Assembly (NCBI GenBank): GCA_002408465.1
Contig: DHSM01000003.1
Coordinates: forward strand, 19,709 to 41,030
Direction: 5' to 3'
Origin: Firmicutes bacterium UBA5286
Lineage (GTDB): Bacteria; Bacillota; Proteinivoracia; UBA4975
Length of the DNA stretch: 21,322 bases
This document shows positions 1 to 6,090 of this stretch, piece by piece (within the stretch, counting starts at the first letter, position 1; each line of letters starts with the position of its first letter). The translations under genes were made by a program, and so were the position numbers. The notes under the pieces are model-generated. The model ran no database searches. It was not told the DNA's origin and saw nothing but the letters and a program-made list of their open reading frames with translations.

Positions 1-27
1 ACGAGCTACCAGCTGCTCCACCCCGCG
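1..27 (-). tRNA. Initiator tRNA-fMet, 5' part only (cut by window edge)
   Basis: Read on the minus strand, this piece begins CGCGGGGTGGAGCAG and continues CTGGTAGCTCGT, the acceptor 5' arm and D arm of a bacterial initiator tRNA. The leading C is the base that forms the unpaired C1-A72 position typical of initiators. The anticodon and 3' half lie outside the window, so the fMet identity rests on the 5' half and on synteny, because a tRNA-Met gene follows yabR in B. subtilis. Confidence 0.85.
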
Positions 28-38
28 TCACAAGGAGT

Positions 39-67
39 ATTGTATCTTACTAGGCGGAAACTGTCAA
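39..67 (-). promoter_or_regulatory. Strong sigma-A promoter for the tRNA-fMet gene
   Basis: On the minus strand a perfect -35 hexamer TTGACA (62-67) is followed after exactly 17 bases by TACAAT (39-44). The predicted transcription start near position 32 lies about 5 nt before the tRNA 5' end at 27, as expected for a stable RNA gene. The -35 box lies 21 nt beyond the yabR stop codon. Confidence 0.85.
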
Positions 68-88
68 GTGTCAGCGGTCAGCCAACAA

Positions 89-457
89 CTACCAGGCCCG
101 CCTCCCGCCGCGGCCGCCTCGTTTATTGTCTGTCTTGCGACGAAGATCCGTCTGTCTTTCTTCGCTTTCTTTGATAAATTTTGACAACCTGTCTTCAAAA
201 GCTTTTTGAATATCTCGCTGACTTTCATTGGCACGGCGAATTGAAAGGCCGATTTTGCCATCTGATATAGAAATTACTTTTACCTTTACTTCCTGGTTTA
301 GTTGCAGGTAATCCTTGATGTCCCGGACATAACTATCGGCAACCTCAGAAATATGAACAAGGCCGGTAACCTTGTTTGGCAATAAAATGAAGGCGCCAAA
401 ATTTGTGATTCCGGTAACTTCTCCCGTCACTACCTGCCCAACCTGCAGAGATGACAT
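89..457 (-). CDS. yabR: YabR-type S1 domain RNA-binding protein
   Basis: This 122-residue cytoplasmic protein has one S1 (OB-fold) RNA-binding domain at about residues 4-75, with the family motifs GxVTGITNFGAF, GLVHISEVAD and GKIGLSIRRA. A charged segment follows, then a basic glycine/arginine tail (RGGRGGRRAW) that probably adds nonspecific RNA affinity. Sequence and position, after divIC and before a tRNA-Met gene, match B. subtilis YabR, whose exact role is not well defined. The ATG at 457 is preceded by GGGGAGGA with a rather long spacer of about 12 nt. It lies 45 nt after the divIC stop across an AT-rich gap in which I could not define a promoter. No terminator is visible after its TAG. 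The S1 family assignment is firm; the cellular role is inference. Confidence 0.9.
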   Translation of the reverse strand: MSSLQVGQVVTGEVTGITNFGAFILLPNKVTGLVHISEVADSYVRDIKDYLQLNQEVKVKVISISDGKIGLSIRRANESQRDIQKAFEDRLSKFIKESEERQTDLRRKTDNKRGGRGGRRAW

Positions 458-502
458 CCTAGAGTAATTCCTCCCCTGTATATTTTAACTGCATAAATAT
501 AT

Positions 503-811
503 TTAATTTTTATTATAAGGCAAAATGTATACTGTTTCACCATCCCGGACAAGGCCCAACTCTTTGCGGGCAAGACCTTCAAGATATTCAGGGTTGGTTT
601 CTATCAGTTCAATTTGTCCTTTCAGCAGTTCATTTTGACTGGAAAATTGTTCAATATCCGCTTGAATCTCCTGTTGCCGGGAAGTGAGATTACGAAGGGA
701 CAGCTGCTGATTGATCATTATTACACAAAAATAGACTAAGAAAGCAAGGAAAAGCATGGTCAGCCATTTACCTTTACGGGTAAAATCCACTCTCCTAACC
801 TTGGCAGACAT
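503..811 (-). CDS. divIC: Septum formation initiator DivIC/FtsB
   Basis: This 102-residue bitopic membrane protein has a short basic cytoplasmic N-terminus (residues 1-16), one transmembrane helix at about 17-33, a coiled coil at about 36-72, and the conserved C-terminal stretch NPEYLEGLARKELGLVRDGE. Family members join FtsL and the FtsQ/DivIB protein at the division septum, where they help activate septal peptidoglycan synthesis. I chose the ATG at 811: it has an upstream GGGGGTGG and starts 28 nt after the yabQ stop. A longer reading to 877 would add 22 residues without family similarity and would overlap yabQ. The yabQ-divIC-yabR order is the usual Bacillus/Clostridium arrangement. Confidence 0.92.
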   Translation of the reverse strand: MSAKVRRVDFTRKGKWLTMLFLAFLVYFCVIMINQQLSLRNLTSRQQEIQADIEQFSSQNELLKGQIELIETNPEYLEGLARKELGLVRDGETVYILPYNKN

Positions 812-839
812 TTGCACCACCCCCGTAACCAATATAATT

Positions 840-1313
840 CTACGCGGCAGGGGGAATGTCCTGCCGGGGACCGACAAAATCTTTGATTTTCATTATAACT
901 GCTGCCGCTATAGACAAAAAAAGCAGATTTACCCCATCCAACAAGATTGCAGCAGATCGCAGTGGCAACACCAAAGGCCGGGAAATGCGCCCAAACCATT
1001 CTATCACCTTTACAGCTGTTGCGAAAGCCCAATCATAAAATTTCAAGATATTACTGCTCAATAAGCGAAAATACAGCAAACTGCCTATGCCCATACTGAC
1101 AAATGCATACAAGCGCAGTTCCAGATAATTGAGATTAATTAAGACGATAAAGACCAGGCAAATAACTACCGCCCAAAACAACAAGTCCAACAAAGCTGTT
1201 ATTAACTTTCGGCACCTGCGAGTGACAAACCTGAGCAAATCGGTCCATAACCCCAGAAAAACTCCTAACAACAACATTACAGCAAAAATCATTCCCTGTA
1301 CAGCTAATGTCAC
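840..1313 (-). CDS. yabQ: Spore cortex biosynthesis protein YabQ
   Basis: This 157-residue integral membrane protein has hydrophobic segments at roughly residues 5-22, 40-62, 66-85 and 120-142. The N-terminal GVFLGLWTDLLRF pattern and the downstream position after yabP identify it as YabQ, which in B. subtilis is made in the mother cell and needed for cortex formation. The frame opens with GTG at 1313, 16 nt after the yabP stop, with GGGGTG as a plausible ribosome binding site. An internal ATG seven codons later (1292) is possible but has a poorer upstream signal. Expression is probably coupled to yabP. The molecular mechanism is not known for the family. Confidence 0.85.
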   Translation of the reverse strand: MTLAVQGMIFAVMLLLGVFLGLWTDLLRFVTRRCRKLITALLDLLFWAVVICLVFIVLINLNYLELRLYAFVSMGIGSLLYFRLLSSNILKFYDWAFATAVKVIEWFGRISRPLVLPLRSAAILLDGVNLLFLSIAAAVIMKIKDFVGPRQDIPPAA

Positions 1314-1329
1314 AATCGGGCACCCCGTT

Positions 1330-1608
1330 TTACCTAAATATCTTTTCGAGAATGCTGCGCTTGCCAGCAGTCCTTTCGCTATACCTGATTTCTGTCACCA
1401 GGCCCGCAATTTCAACTACACCCCGCTCTAAATTCAAATTATGCATATCCAGTCCTTCGCCCTTTATGGTCAGAAGGCCGAGACTGGTTTCCAGCAGTAT
1501 TTCCTCGGGATTAAAACTTTCGACCCTGGATATCCCTGAAAGATCCATTTGCTCCTGATTAAGCAGGACCAGCTTATGCTCTGTGCCTGGGATCTTGCTT
1601 TCAGCCAT
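1330..1608 (-). CDS. yabP: Sporulation protein YabP
   Basis: This 92-residue protein belongs to the YabP family. It has the typical N-terminal HKLVLLNQEQMDLSGI stretch, followed by a short beta-rich domain with SLGLLTIKGEGL and a charged end. B. subtilis YabP is a sigma-E-controlled mother-cell protein in the same yabP-yabQ unit. The ATG at 1608 has GGGGGTGG 4 nt upstream. It is the first gene after the terminator of the SpoIID-like gene, so it should head a new transcription unit yabP-yabQ-divIC-yabR. A candidate promoter is listed at 1627-1654. The protein has no signal peptide or membrane segment. Confidence 0.88.
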   Translation of the reverse strand: MAESKIPGTEHKLVLLNQEQMDLSGISRVESFNPEEILLETSLGLLTIKGEGLDMHNLNLERGVVEIAGLVTEIRYSERTAGKRSILEKIFR

Positions 1609-1626
1609 AGTTCCACCCCCTAATGG

Positions 1627-1654
1627 ATTATATGCGGGGCAAGTGGAATTAGAA
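1627..1654 (-). promoter_or_regulatory. Candidate sigma-E-like promoter of yabP
   Basis: On the minus strand CATATAAT (1627-1634) matches seven of eight positions of the sigma-E -10 consensus CATACAAT. It also contains a perfect sigma-A -10 hexamer. The upstream TTCTAATT (1647-1654) is only a weak -35 match for either factor. Position supports it, because a terminator lies just upstream and yabP is a sigma-E gene in Bacillus. The predicted start near 1620 would place the ribosome binding site at the very 5' end of the mRNA, which is tight. I consider it likely but unproven. Confidence 0.4.
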
Positions 1655-1681
1655 TAAAAAGCCAGGGCTTCGCCCTGGCTA
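1651..1681 (-). terminator. Intrinsic terminator of the SpoIID-like gene
   Basis: On the minus strand AGCCAGGG and CCCTGGCT pair around a short GC-closed GAA loop (1660-1680), followed by TTTTATTCT (1651-1659). The hairpin begins inside the TAG stop codon at 1679-1681. It separates the SpoIID-like gene from the yabP unit. Confidence 0.9.
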
Positions 1682-2650
1682 GTCCCACAGCTTTTGTATG
1701 CTAACTCCCGGGAAAAAGGCTTTTACGATCTCTTCAGCAGAACGTCCCTCTTCTCCCCATCCCTTGGCGCCCCATTGGCACAGTCCCACCCCATGGCCAT
1801 ACCCCCGGCCGATAAATTTGACCTCATCCCCGGAAATGGAGGGCGGTTCCACCCAGGTTGAGCGCATCTCTGTGCTGCCCAAGGCCAGCCTCAGTTCGGC
1901 AGCGGGCACTTGCACCTGCCCTACTTTAAAACTTACCGCCCTGCCGTTTTCGGCCTCAGCAATTTCAATGCTGGGGAAATCGCCAGGATCCTCTTTGGCA
2001 ATTGTAGTTACTGCCGAGCGGATTTGCGACTTGCTGAAAGTCTTTGACCAAAATTCGATTTCATCATCCACATAGTCTCTGCAGGGATTTTCTACAGGCC
2101 GGCAATAGGGAGGAGCTTCCCCTTGAAAATTCAAGCCTGCAGTTGGTGTGGCTGTTATTCCGCCGCAATAAGCATGAAACCAGCCGCGCACAAATTCTCC
2201 CTGGTAAACGGCTGCGAGACCACGGGTGTTATTTATTGCCTCTCGGACATTATCATTGATTCTCGAAGGATCATAGGCTTGGAATTCTTCAATATTAGTG
2301 GAGGCATGGGCATCTCTGCCAGGCAAAGTGCCTTGTTCGGCTATCTTTTGCAGGGTAAAGGTTCTTGCCTCAATGGCCTGAGCCGCTAAAGCCGCAAGAG
2401 GCCAGTTGGGATCCATTTCTGCCGCCACAACCCCCATAATATAGTCTTCCATAGCCATAGTGACAACAGAATCCTCAGTGGCCAGATAAACCCTCAGCTG
2501 AGGTTCCATATTTTTTCCTTGAAAAATCTCCTCAGGAATTTCAACCTCTTTTGCCGGCGTTTCTTTTTCCAACGGCTTACTTTGTCTGCACCCTGAAGCA
2601 ACTCCAGCGACAAGTGAAAAGACAAGCATTATTCCCAGCCAACGTCTCAT
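1679..2650 (-). CDS. SpoIID/LytB-family peptidoglycan lytic transglycosylase, lipoprotein form
   Basis: This 323-residue exported protein has a short signal peptide (residues 1-20) ending in a lipobox-like VASG-Cys21, so it is probably a lipoprotein on the outer face of the membrane. The SpoIID domain follows: MEDYIMGVVAAEM (67-79), whose Glu78 aligns with the catalytic glutamate of SpoIID; FHAYCGG (158-164); and the C-terminal signature GRGYGHGVGLCQWGA (281-295). SpoIID enzymes cleave glycan strands denuded of stem peptides during engulfment. This copy lies outside the canonical spoIID locus, so I treat it as a paralogue. The ATG at 2650 has GGGAGG 7 nt upstream. A hairpin overlaps that site, and terminators flank the gene on both sides, so it is probably monocistronic. 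Confidence 0.88.
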   Translation of the reverse strand: MRRWLGIMLVFSLVAGVASGCRQSKPLEKETPAKEVEIPEEIFQGKNMEPQLRVYLATEDSVVTMAMEDYIMGVVAAEMDPNWPLAALAAQAIEARTFTLQKIAEQGTLPGRDAHASTNIEEFQAYDPSRINDNVREAINNTRGLAAVYQGEFVRGWFHAYCGGITATPTAGLNFQGEAPPYCRPVENPCRDYVDDEIEFWSKTFSKSQIRSAVTTIAKEDPGDFPSIEIAEAENGRAVSFKVGQVQVPAAELRLALGSTEMRSTWVEPPSISGDEVKFIGRGYGHGVGLCQWGAKGWGEEGRSAEEIVKAFFPGVSIQKLWD

Positions 2651-2660
2651 AATCTTTCCT

Positions 2661-2693
2661 CCCGTCTTAGTTTCAGTACTAGCTTTAGACGGG
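2661..2693 (-). promoter_or_regulatory. Hairpin overlapping the ribosome binding site of the SpoIID-like gene
   Basis: On the minus strand CCCGTCT (2687-2693) is a perfect 7-bp complement of AGACGGG (2661-2667). The latter supplies the first half of the GGGAGG ribosome binding site. Inside the 19-nt loop TAGT and ACTA can form a further 4-bp helix directly stacked on the first. The fold would partly hide the ribosome binding site. A protein-binding DNA dyad is the alternative reading. Confidence 0.5.
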
Positions 2694-2709
2694 ATAAATT
2701 AAATTATGC

Positions 2710-2744
2710 AAAAAAAAATCAGGCCCACCCTGGTGGACCTGATT
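2710..2744 (-). terminator. Intrinsic terminator of the HU gene
   Basis: On the minus strand AATCAGG pairs with CCTGATT (2738-2744 with 2717-2723). An inner CCAC/GTGG helix extends it across one mismatch. A run of nine T follows, counting the last paired bases, and continues into GCA. It starts 5 nt after the HU stop codon. Confidence 0.93.
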
Positions 2745-2748
2745 GATA

Positions 2749-3021
2749 CTATTTAACCAGTTCTTTGAAACCTTTACCTGCCTTGAATGCAGGAACATTG
2801 GTGGCGGGGATTTTAATTTGTTCGCCAGTGCTGGGGTTGCGCCCAATCTTAGCTGCCCGCTGCCTTCTCTCAAAGGTGCCAAAGCCAATAATCTGAACTT
2901 TTTCTCCCTTGGCGACAGTTTCCATGATACCGTCTAATACTGCGTTAACAGCCTTTTCACTGTCCTTCTTGGTGAAGGCAATTTTTTCAGCAACCAGTTG
3001 AATGAGATCAGTCTTGTTCAT
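2749..3021 (-). CDS. hup: DNA-binding protein HU
   Basis: This 90-residue histone-like protein has the usual HU/IHF length and fold: an N-terminal helical dimerisation part starting MNKTDLIQLVAEK, then the GFGTFERRQRAAKIGRNP signature and the beta-arm segment STGEQIKIPA with its intercalating proline, ending in FKAGKGFKELVK. HU dimers bend and compact DNA without strong sequence preference. The ATG at 3021 has a strong AGGAGG 7 nt upstream. The 44-nt gap to mazG contains neither a terminator nor a clear promoter, so HU is probably read through from the yabM-mazG unit and ends at its own strong terminator. In many Clostridia an HU gene also lies here after mazG. Confidence 0.97.
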   Translation of the reverse strand: MNKTDLIQLVAEKIAFTKKDSEKAVNAVLDGIMETVAKGEKVQIIGFGTFERRQRAAKIGRNPSTGEQIKIPATNVPAFKAGKGFKELVK

Positions 3022-3065
3022 GAAATAACCTCCTGTTGGTTTTTTGGAATCGAGATGTAACTTAA

Positions 3066-3677
3066 CTATTCTCCATCAATTGCCAAACTCCTGCTAGACC
3101 TGCTTAATTTCTCGAAAAAACCTTGAACTTCCGCCTCTAGGCATCGATTCCCCTGGGAGGCCTGCTGCGTAAGGGCTATCAGCTGGCGCATAAGTGGGTC
3201 TTCTACCCTTTCAAGTTCCACTGCGCCGGCAAGCTTCTCCAGCAACAGCAGTCCGGGCAGGGGAGGGACTTTTGGTTTATCCCCTGAACCCGTCTCCAGT
3301 CTCTTGGCCTCGGCCCAAATAAGGCTTACTTCACTAGCTGTGCTGGCCTTTTTGCCTGCAAAAACATGGGGATGCCTGCGGATTAATTTTTCTGCAATAG
3401 ACAGCACTACATCACCAAAATCAAACTGCCCTTGCTCTGCAGCGATTTGGCTGTGAAAAACTATTTGTAATAACAAGTCTCCCAATTCCTCACAGATTTT
3501 ATACCCTTGACCCTGGGCTACAGCGTCTGCCACCTCATAAGCCTCTTCCAGGGTATAGGGAACAAGGCTCTGATTTGTCTGGGCCTTATCCCAGGGACAG
3601 CCAGCGGGAGACCGCAAATAGCTTAAAATCTGAATAAGGGATGCGATATCCCGGGAAGGCGCTAGAACTGCATCCAT
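3066..3677 (-). CDS. mazG: MazG nucleotide pyrophosphohydrolase, short form
   Basis: This 203-residue protein has one clear MazG domain at about residues 13-108: SPAGCPWDKAQTNQSL, the metal-binding EExxE (Glu44, Glu45, Glu48) and ExxD (Glu64, Asp67) pattern, and KLIRRHPHVF. MazG enzymes hydrolyse NTPs to NMP and pyrophosphate and clean up aberrant nucleotides. B. subtilis YabN at this position is about 490 residues, with an N-terminal tetrapyrrole-methylase-like domain; that half is absent here. The part after residue 110 is shorter than the second MazG repeat of the E. coli protein and lacks its recognisable metal motif. The ATG at 3677 lies 7 nt after the yabM stop, and its GAGGTGAT ribosome binding site is inside the end of yabM, so translation is probably coupled. 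Confidence 0.92.
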   Translation of the reverse strand: MDAVLAPSRDIASLIQILSYLRSPAGCPWDKAQTNQSLVPYTLEEAYEVADAVAQGQGYKICEELGDLLLQIVFHSQIAAEQGQFDFGDVVLSIAEKLIRRHPHVFAGKKASTASEVSLIWAEAKRLETGSGDKPKVPPLPGLLLLEKLAGAVELERVEDPLMRQLIALTQQASQGNRCLEAEVQGFFEKLSRSSRSLAIDGE

Positions 3678-3684
3678 GTTTTTA

Positions 3685-5319
3685 TCACCTCAACAATCCC
3701 AGACGAGTAAAGATGTTTGCCAACTTTGGACCGATCTTGGGGATCAGTTCCAGCTCGGACCGGGAAATCGTTCCGGTCAGCAGGGTAGCGATGCCGTAAA
3801 CGACTATCCCAACCCCGATTGAAACAATAACGGCAGCTGCAACAATATAGGTTTCGCTAAGCTGGGCTCCCAAAAGTGCACTGGCCAGTTTGTTGAACAA
3901 TGGATATAGAAAATACACGCTCAGCCCCATCAAAACGGCATTTAAGCTGGGCTTGATAAAGCTTTCGGTAATCGAAATGCCGCCGCCCACAAGCTTTTTG
4001 ATTGAGCGGAGGTTGAGAAAAGATGCCAGGGCAAAAGCGACAATAGTTCCAATCGCTGGGCCCAGAATGTTGATGGCAGGAATGGGAGTGAGGAAATAGT
4101 TAATTATCACTTTTGCTAGTAAGCCGAAAAACATATGGGTTACAGGCAGGTATGTCTTGCCAATACCCTGTAATACCGGGGATGTGGTCTGGTTGAGGAT
4201 AATGAAAATAGTGGCAAAGGCAACCACTGAAAGGGGCCGGGCGACGGCAAGATTGTCATAAAGGAATATGCTGATAGGTTCCGCCAGGACAAACAAACCA
4301 ATGGCGGAGGGGAGTCCAATGATTTGGCCGACCCTGATAGACAAACTGCTGAGCCTCTTTATTAAATTGTTTTGCTTTTGGGCGTATGCGTTGGCTATGG
4401 CGGGGAGCAGGGAAGTGCCCAGAGCCAGCGTAAAGATAGTAGGGACATTGACCAAGGACATGGCTGCCCCTGAAAAAATGCCCTGCAGGGCCAGGGCAGC
4501 ATCCTCACTGAATCCGCCGGCCTGGAGGCGAGGAAGAATGAGAGTTGCATCAACCATGTTGACCACCGGCACCACAATGCTGCCAATGGTAATGGGCAGA
4601 GCCAGGGCAAAAATATCTTTGATTACCTTCTTGGTAGGCACCAAAGAATTTTGATCTGAAAGAGCAGAAAGTCTATTATATTCCGGGGCCGACCGGAAGT
4701 ATATAAATATCAGCCAAAGCAGGCCTGCGGCAGCCCCTGTCACCGAACCAAAGGCAGCGCCCGCAGCGCCAAGTTCCAGACTGTGTTTCACAAGGATGAT
4801 GGCCAAGAAAAATATTGTGCCGACCCGCACCAATTGCTCGACGATGGAGGCCACAGCCGAAGGCTCCATGCGCTGTTGACCTTGAAAATATCCCCGGAAG
4901 GAAGCTTTTACTGCATAGAAAACAATGGATGGGGCGATTGCCATCAAGGGATACAGCGTTCTGGATACTTTGAGTATGTTGGATGAATAATAGGGTGCCG
5001 CCAACATCAAGACTCCGGTAAAAATCAGGCCGGAAGCAAGCATCAGCATAAGGGCAACCCGAAAGATTTGCCGGGCGCCTTCAAAGTTTTTGAGGGCAAT
5101 TTTTTCTGAGACCAATTTGGATACCGCTAAGGGCACCCCTGCGGTTGATATGGACAACATCATTGAATAAATAGGATACACAGCCATGAAAAGTCCCATG
5201 CCCTCGTCGCCGAGAATCCGAAACAGAGGAAACCGGTATACTGCACCCAGAATCTTGACGATGATGTTAGCAATAGATAGGATCAATGCCCCTTTGATAA
5301 ATTTATTATCTTCCTGCAT
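3685..5319 (-). CDS. yabM: SpoVB/YabM-family polysaccharide or lipid II flippase
   Basis: This 544-residue polytopic membrane protein of the MOP exporter superfamily has about 14 predicted helices spread along its length. The N-terminus (FIKGALILSIANIIVKILGA, then YRFPLFRILGDEGMGLF) is characteristic of the SpoVB group. Members flip undecaprenyl-linked wall or spore-wall precursors across the membrane. The position between spoVT and mazG matches B. subtilis yabM, a SpoVB paralogue, so the substrate cannot be fixed from sequence. The ATG at 5319 has AGAGGAGAG upstream. The gene follows the spoVT terminator, and an extended -10 promoter is visible at 5348-5356. It appears to head the unit yabM-mazG-hup. 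Confidence 0.9.
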   Translation of the reverse strand: MQEDNKFIKGALILSIANIIVKILGAVYRFPLFRILGDEGMGLFMAVYPIYSMMLSISTAGVPLAVSKLVSEKIALKNFEGARQIFRVALMLMLASGLIFTGVLMLAAPYYSSNILKVSRTLYPLMAIAPSIVFYAVKASFRGYFQGQQRMEPSAVASIVEQLVRVGTIFFLAIILVKHSLELGAAGAAFGSVTGAAAGLLWLIFIYFRSAPEYNRLSALSDQNSLVPTKKVIKDIFALALPITIGSIVVPVVNMVDATLILPRLQAGGFSEDAALALQGIFSGAAMSLVNVPTIFTLALGTSLLPAIANAYAQKQNNLIKRLSSLSIRVGQIIGLPSAIGLFVLAEPISIFLYDNLAVARPLSVVAFATIFIILNQTTSPVLQGIGKTYLPVTHMFFGLLAKVIINYFLTPIPAINILGPAIGTIVAFALASFLNLRSIKKLVGGGISITESFIKPSLNAVLMGLSVYFLYPLFNKLASALLGAQLSETYIVAAAVIVSIGVGIVVYGIATLLTGTISRSELELIPKIGPKLANIFTRLGLLR

Positions 5320-5347
5320 CCAACTCTCTCCTCTCGCACTGGGCTTT

Positions 5348-5356
5348 ATTATACCA
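5348..5356 (-). promoter_or_regulatory. Extended -10 promoter of yabM-mazG-hup
   Basis: On the minus strand TGGTATAAT fits the extended -10 form TGnTATAAT exactly (hexamer 5348-5353). No good -35 hexamer lies 16-18 bases upstream, which extended -10 promoters tolerate. It sits between the spoVT terminator and the yabM ribosome binding site, with a predicted leader of about 22 nt. A sporulation sigma factor using a TATAATA-like -10 cannot be excluded. Confidence 0.6.
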
Positions 5357-5378
5357 GAGTTTAGAGGGTTTTTTCCAC

Positions 5379-5401
5379 AAAAAAAGGGACCTTAAGTCCC
5401 T
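5379..5401 (-). terminator. Intrinsic terminator of spoVT
   Basis: On the minus strand AGGGAC and GTCCCT pair around a 5-nt loop (5385-5401), followed by seven T and then GTGG. The hairpin starts 2 nt after the spoVT stop codon. The stem is short, but the T run is good. Confidence 0.82.
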
Positions 5402-5403
5402 CT

Positions 5404-5961
5404 CTACTGAGCCATTTGTTTTGCAAGGAACCTGGCCGCAGTTTCTGTTAGTTTAACCTCCATTTCTCCCATCTTGGCGTTTGGTTCCCGTGAACAGAGA
5501 ATTACCGCGCCAATGGGATCACCCCCGGATATAATCGGGGCAATAACTTCTGAGGTAAACTTGCACGCTTCATCATCGGCCAGGCAGCTGAGGCACTCTT
5601 TCTGGGTTCCAGGTTTGTCAATTTTTATTGTCCTTCGTTCTTCCATAGCCATTTCAATTGCCGGCCCCACAGTCTTGTTGATGAACTCCTTTTTAGGGGC
5701 TCCAGAGACTGCGATTATCATGTCACGGTCAGCAATACAAGATATATGTCCTAATGACTCATAAAGGGAATCGGCATATTCTTTGGCGAAGTCTCCCAGC
5801 TCGCCTATGGGAGAATATTTTTTAAGAATTACTTCTCCGTCTCGATCAACAAAAATTTCTAACGGGTCACCTTCACGTATCTTCAGGGTTCGGCGTATTT
5901 CTTTGGGAATAACTACTCGCCCAAGATCGTCAATGCGTCTGACAATGCCCGTCGCTTTCAC
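5404..5961 (-). CDS. spoVT: Stage V sporulation transcriptional regulator SpoVT
   Basis: This 185-residue regulator has an N-terminal AbrB-type swapped-hairpin DNA-binding domain (residues 1-52, with GIVRRIDDLGRVVIPKEIRR) and a C-terminal GAF-like domain (about 56-185). That is the known SpoVT layout; the B. subtilis protein has 178 residues. SpoVT acts in the forespore and tunes sigma-G-dependent genes up or down. The start is GTG at 5961, preceded by a very good AAGGAGG 7 nt upstream. The gene has its own near-consensus sigma-G promoter and its own terminator, consistent with a separate forespore-specific transcript. A cluster of three cysteines (KECLSCLADDEAC) in the GAF part is noticeable, but I attach no function to it. 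Confidence 0.97.
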   Translation of the reverse strand: MKATGIVRRIDDLGRVVIPKEIRRTLKIREGDPLEIFVDRDGEVILKKYSPIGELGDFAKEYADSLYESLGHISCIADRDMIIAVSGAPKKEFINKTVGPAIEMAMEERRTIKIDKPGTQKECLSCLADDEACKFTSEVIAPIISGGDPIGAVILCSREPNAKMGEMEVKLTETAARFLAKQMAQ

Positions 5962-6006
5962 CGTCTTGCCTCCTTACAGTCAAGTAATTTATGTCCCGGT
6001 CATTGC

Positions 6007-6037
6007 TAGTATATATCCTGTGCGCAGTATTTATTCA
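6007..6037 (-). promoter_or_regulatory. Sigma-G (forespore) promoter of spoVT
   Basis: On the minus strand TGAATA (6032-6037) is followed after 18 bases by TATACTA (6007-6013). Relative to the forespore consensus TGAATA - 17 or 18 - CATACTA this is 6 of 6 and 6 of 7. The predicted leader is about 39 nt, and the element lies right after the terminator of the upstream gene. SpoVT is known to be made under sigma-G control in B. subtilis. Confidence 0.82.
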
Positions 6038-6051
6038 TTTTTTACCAGTGT

Positions 6052-6085
6052 AAAACAAAAGTCTTCACCCTGGGGCAAAGACTTT
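6052..6085 (-). terminator. Intrinsic terminator of the prsA-like gene
   Basis: On the minus strand AAAGTCTT (6078-6085) pairs with AAGACTTT (6058-6065) around a 12-nt loop, followed by TTTTGTTTTA, counting the last paired bases. It begins 5 nt after the stop codon. The stem is AT-rich but perfect over 8 bp. Confidence 0.8.
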
Positions 6086-6090
6086 GTACT

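Noticed and set aside
458..502. AT-rich gap between divIC and yabR as a promoter
   Set aside because: It has several TATA-like hexamers but no paired -35 element; base composition alone is not enough.
812..877. Upstream extension of divIC to 877
   Set aside because: The extra 22 residues overlap the yabQ end and have no similarity to DivIC; the ATG at 811 has a ribosome binding site.
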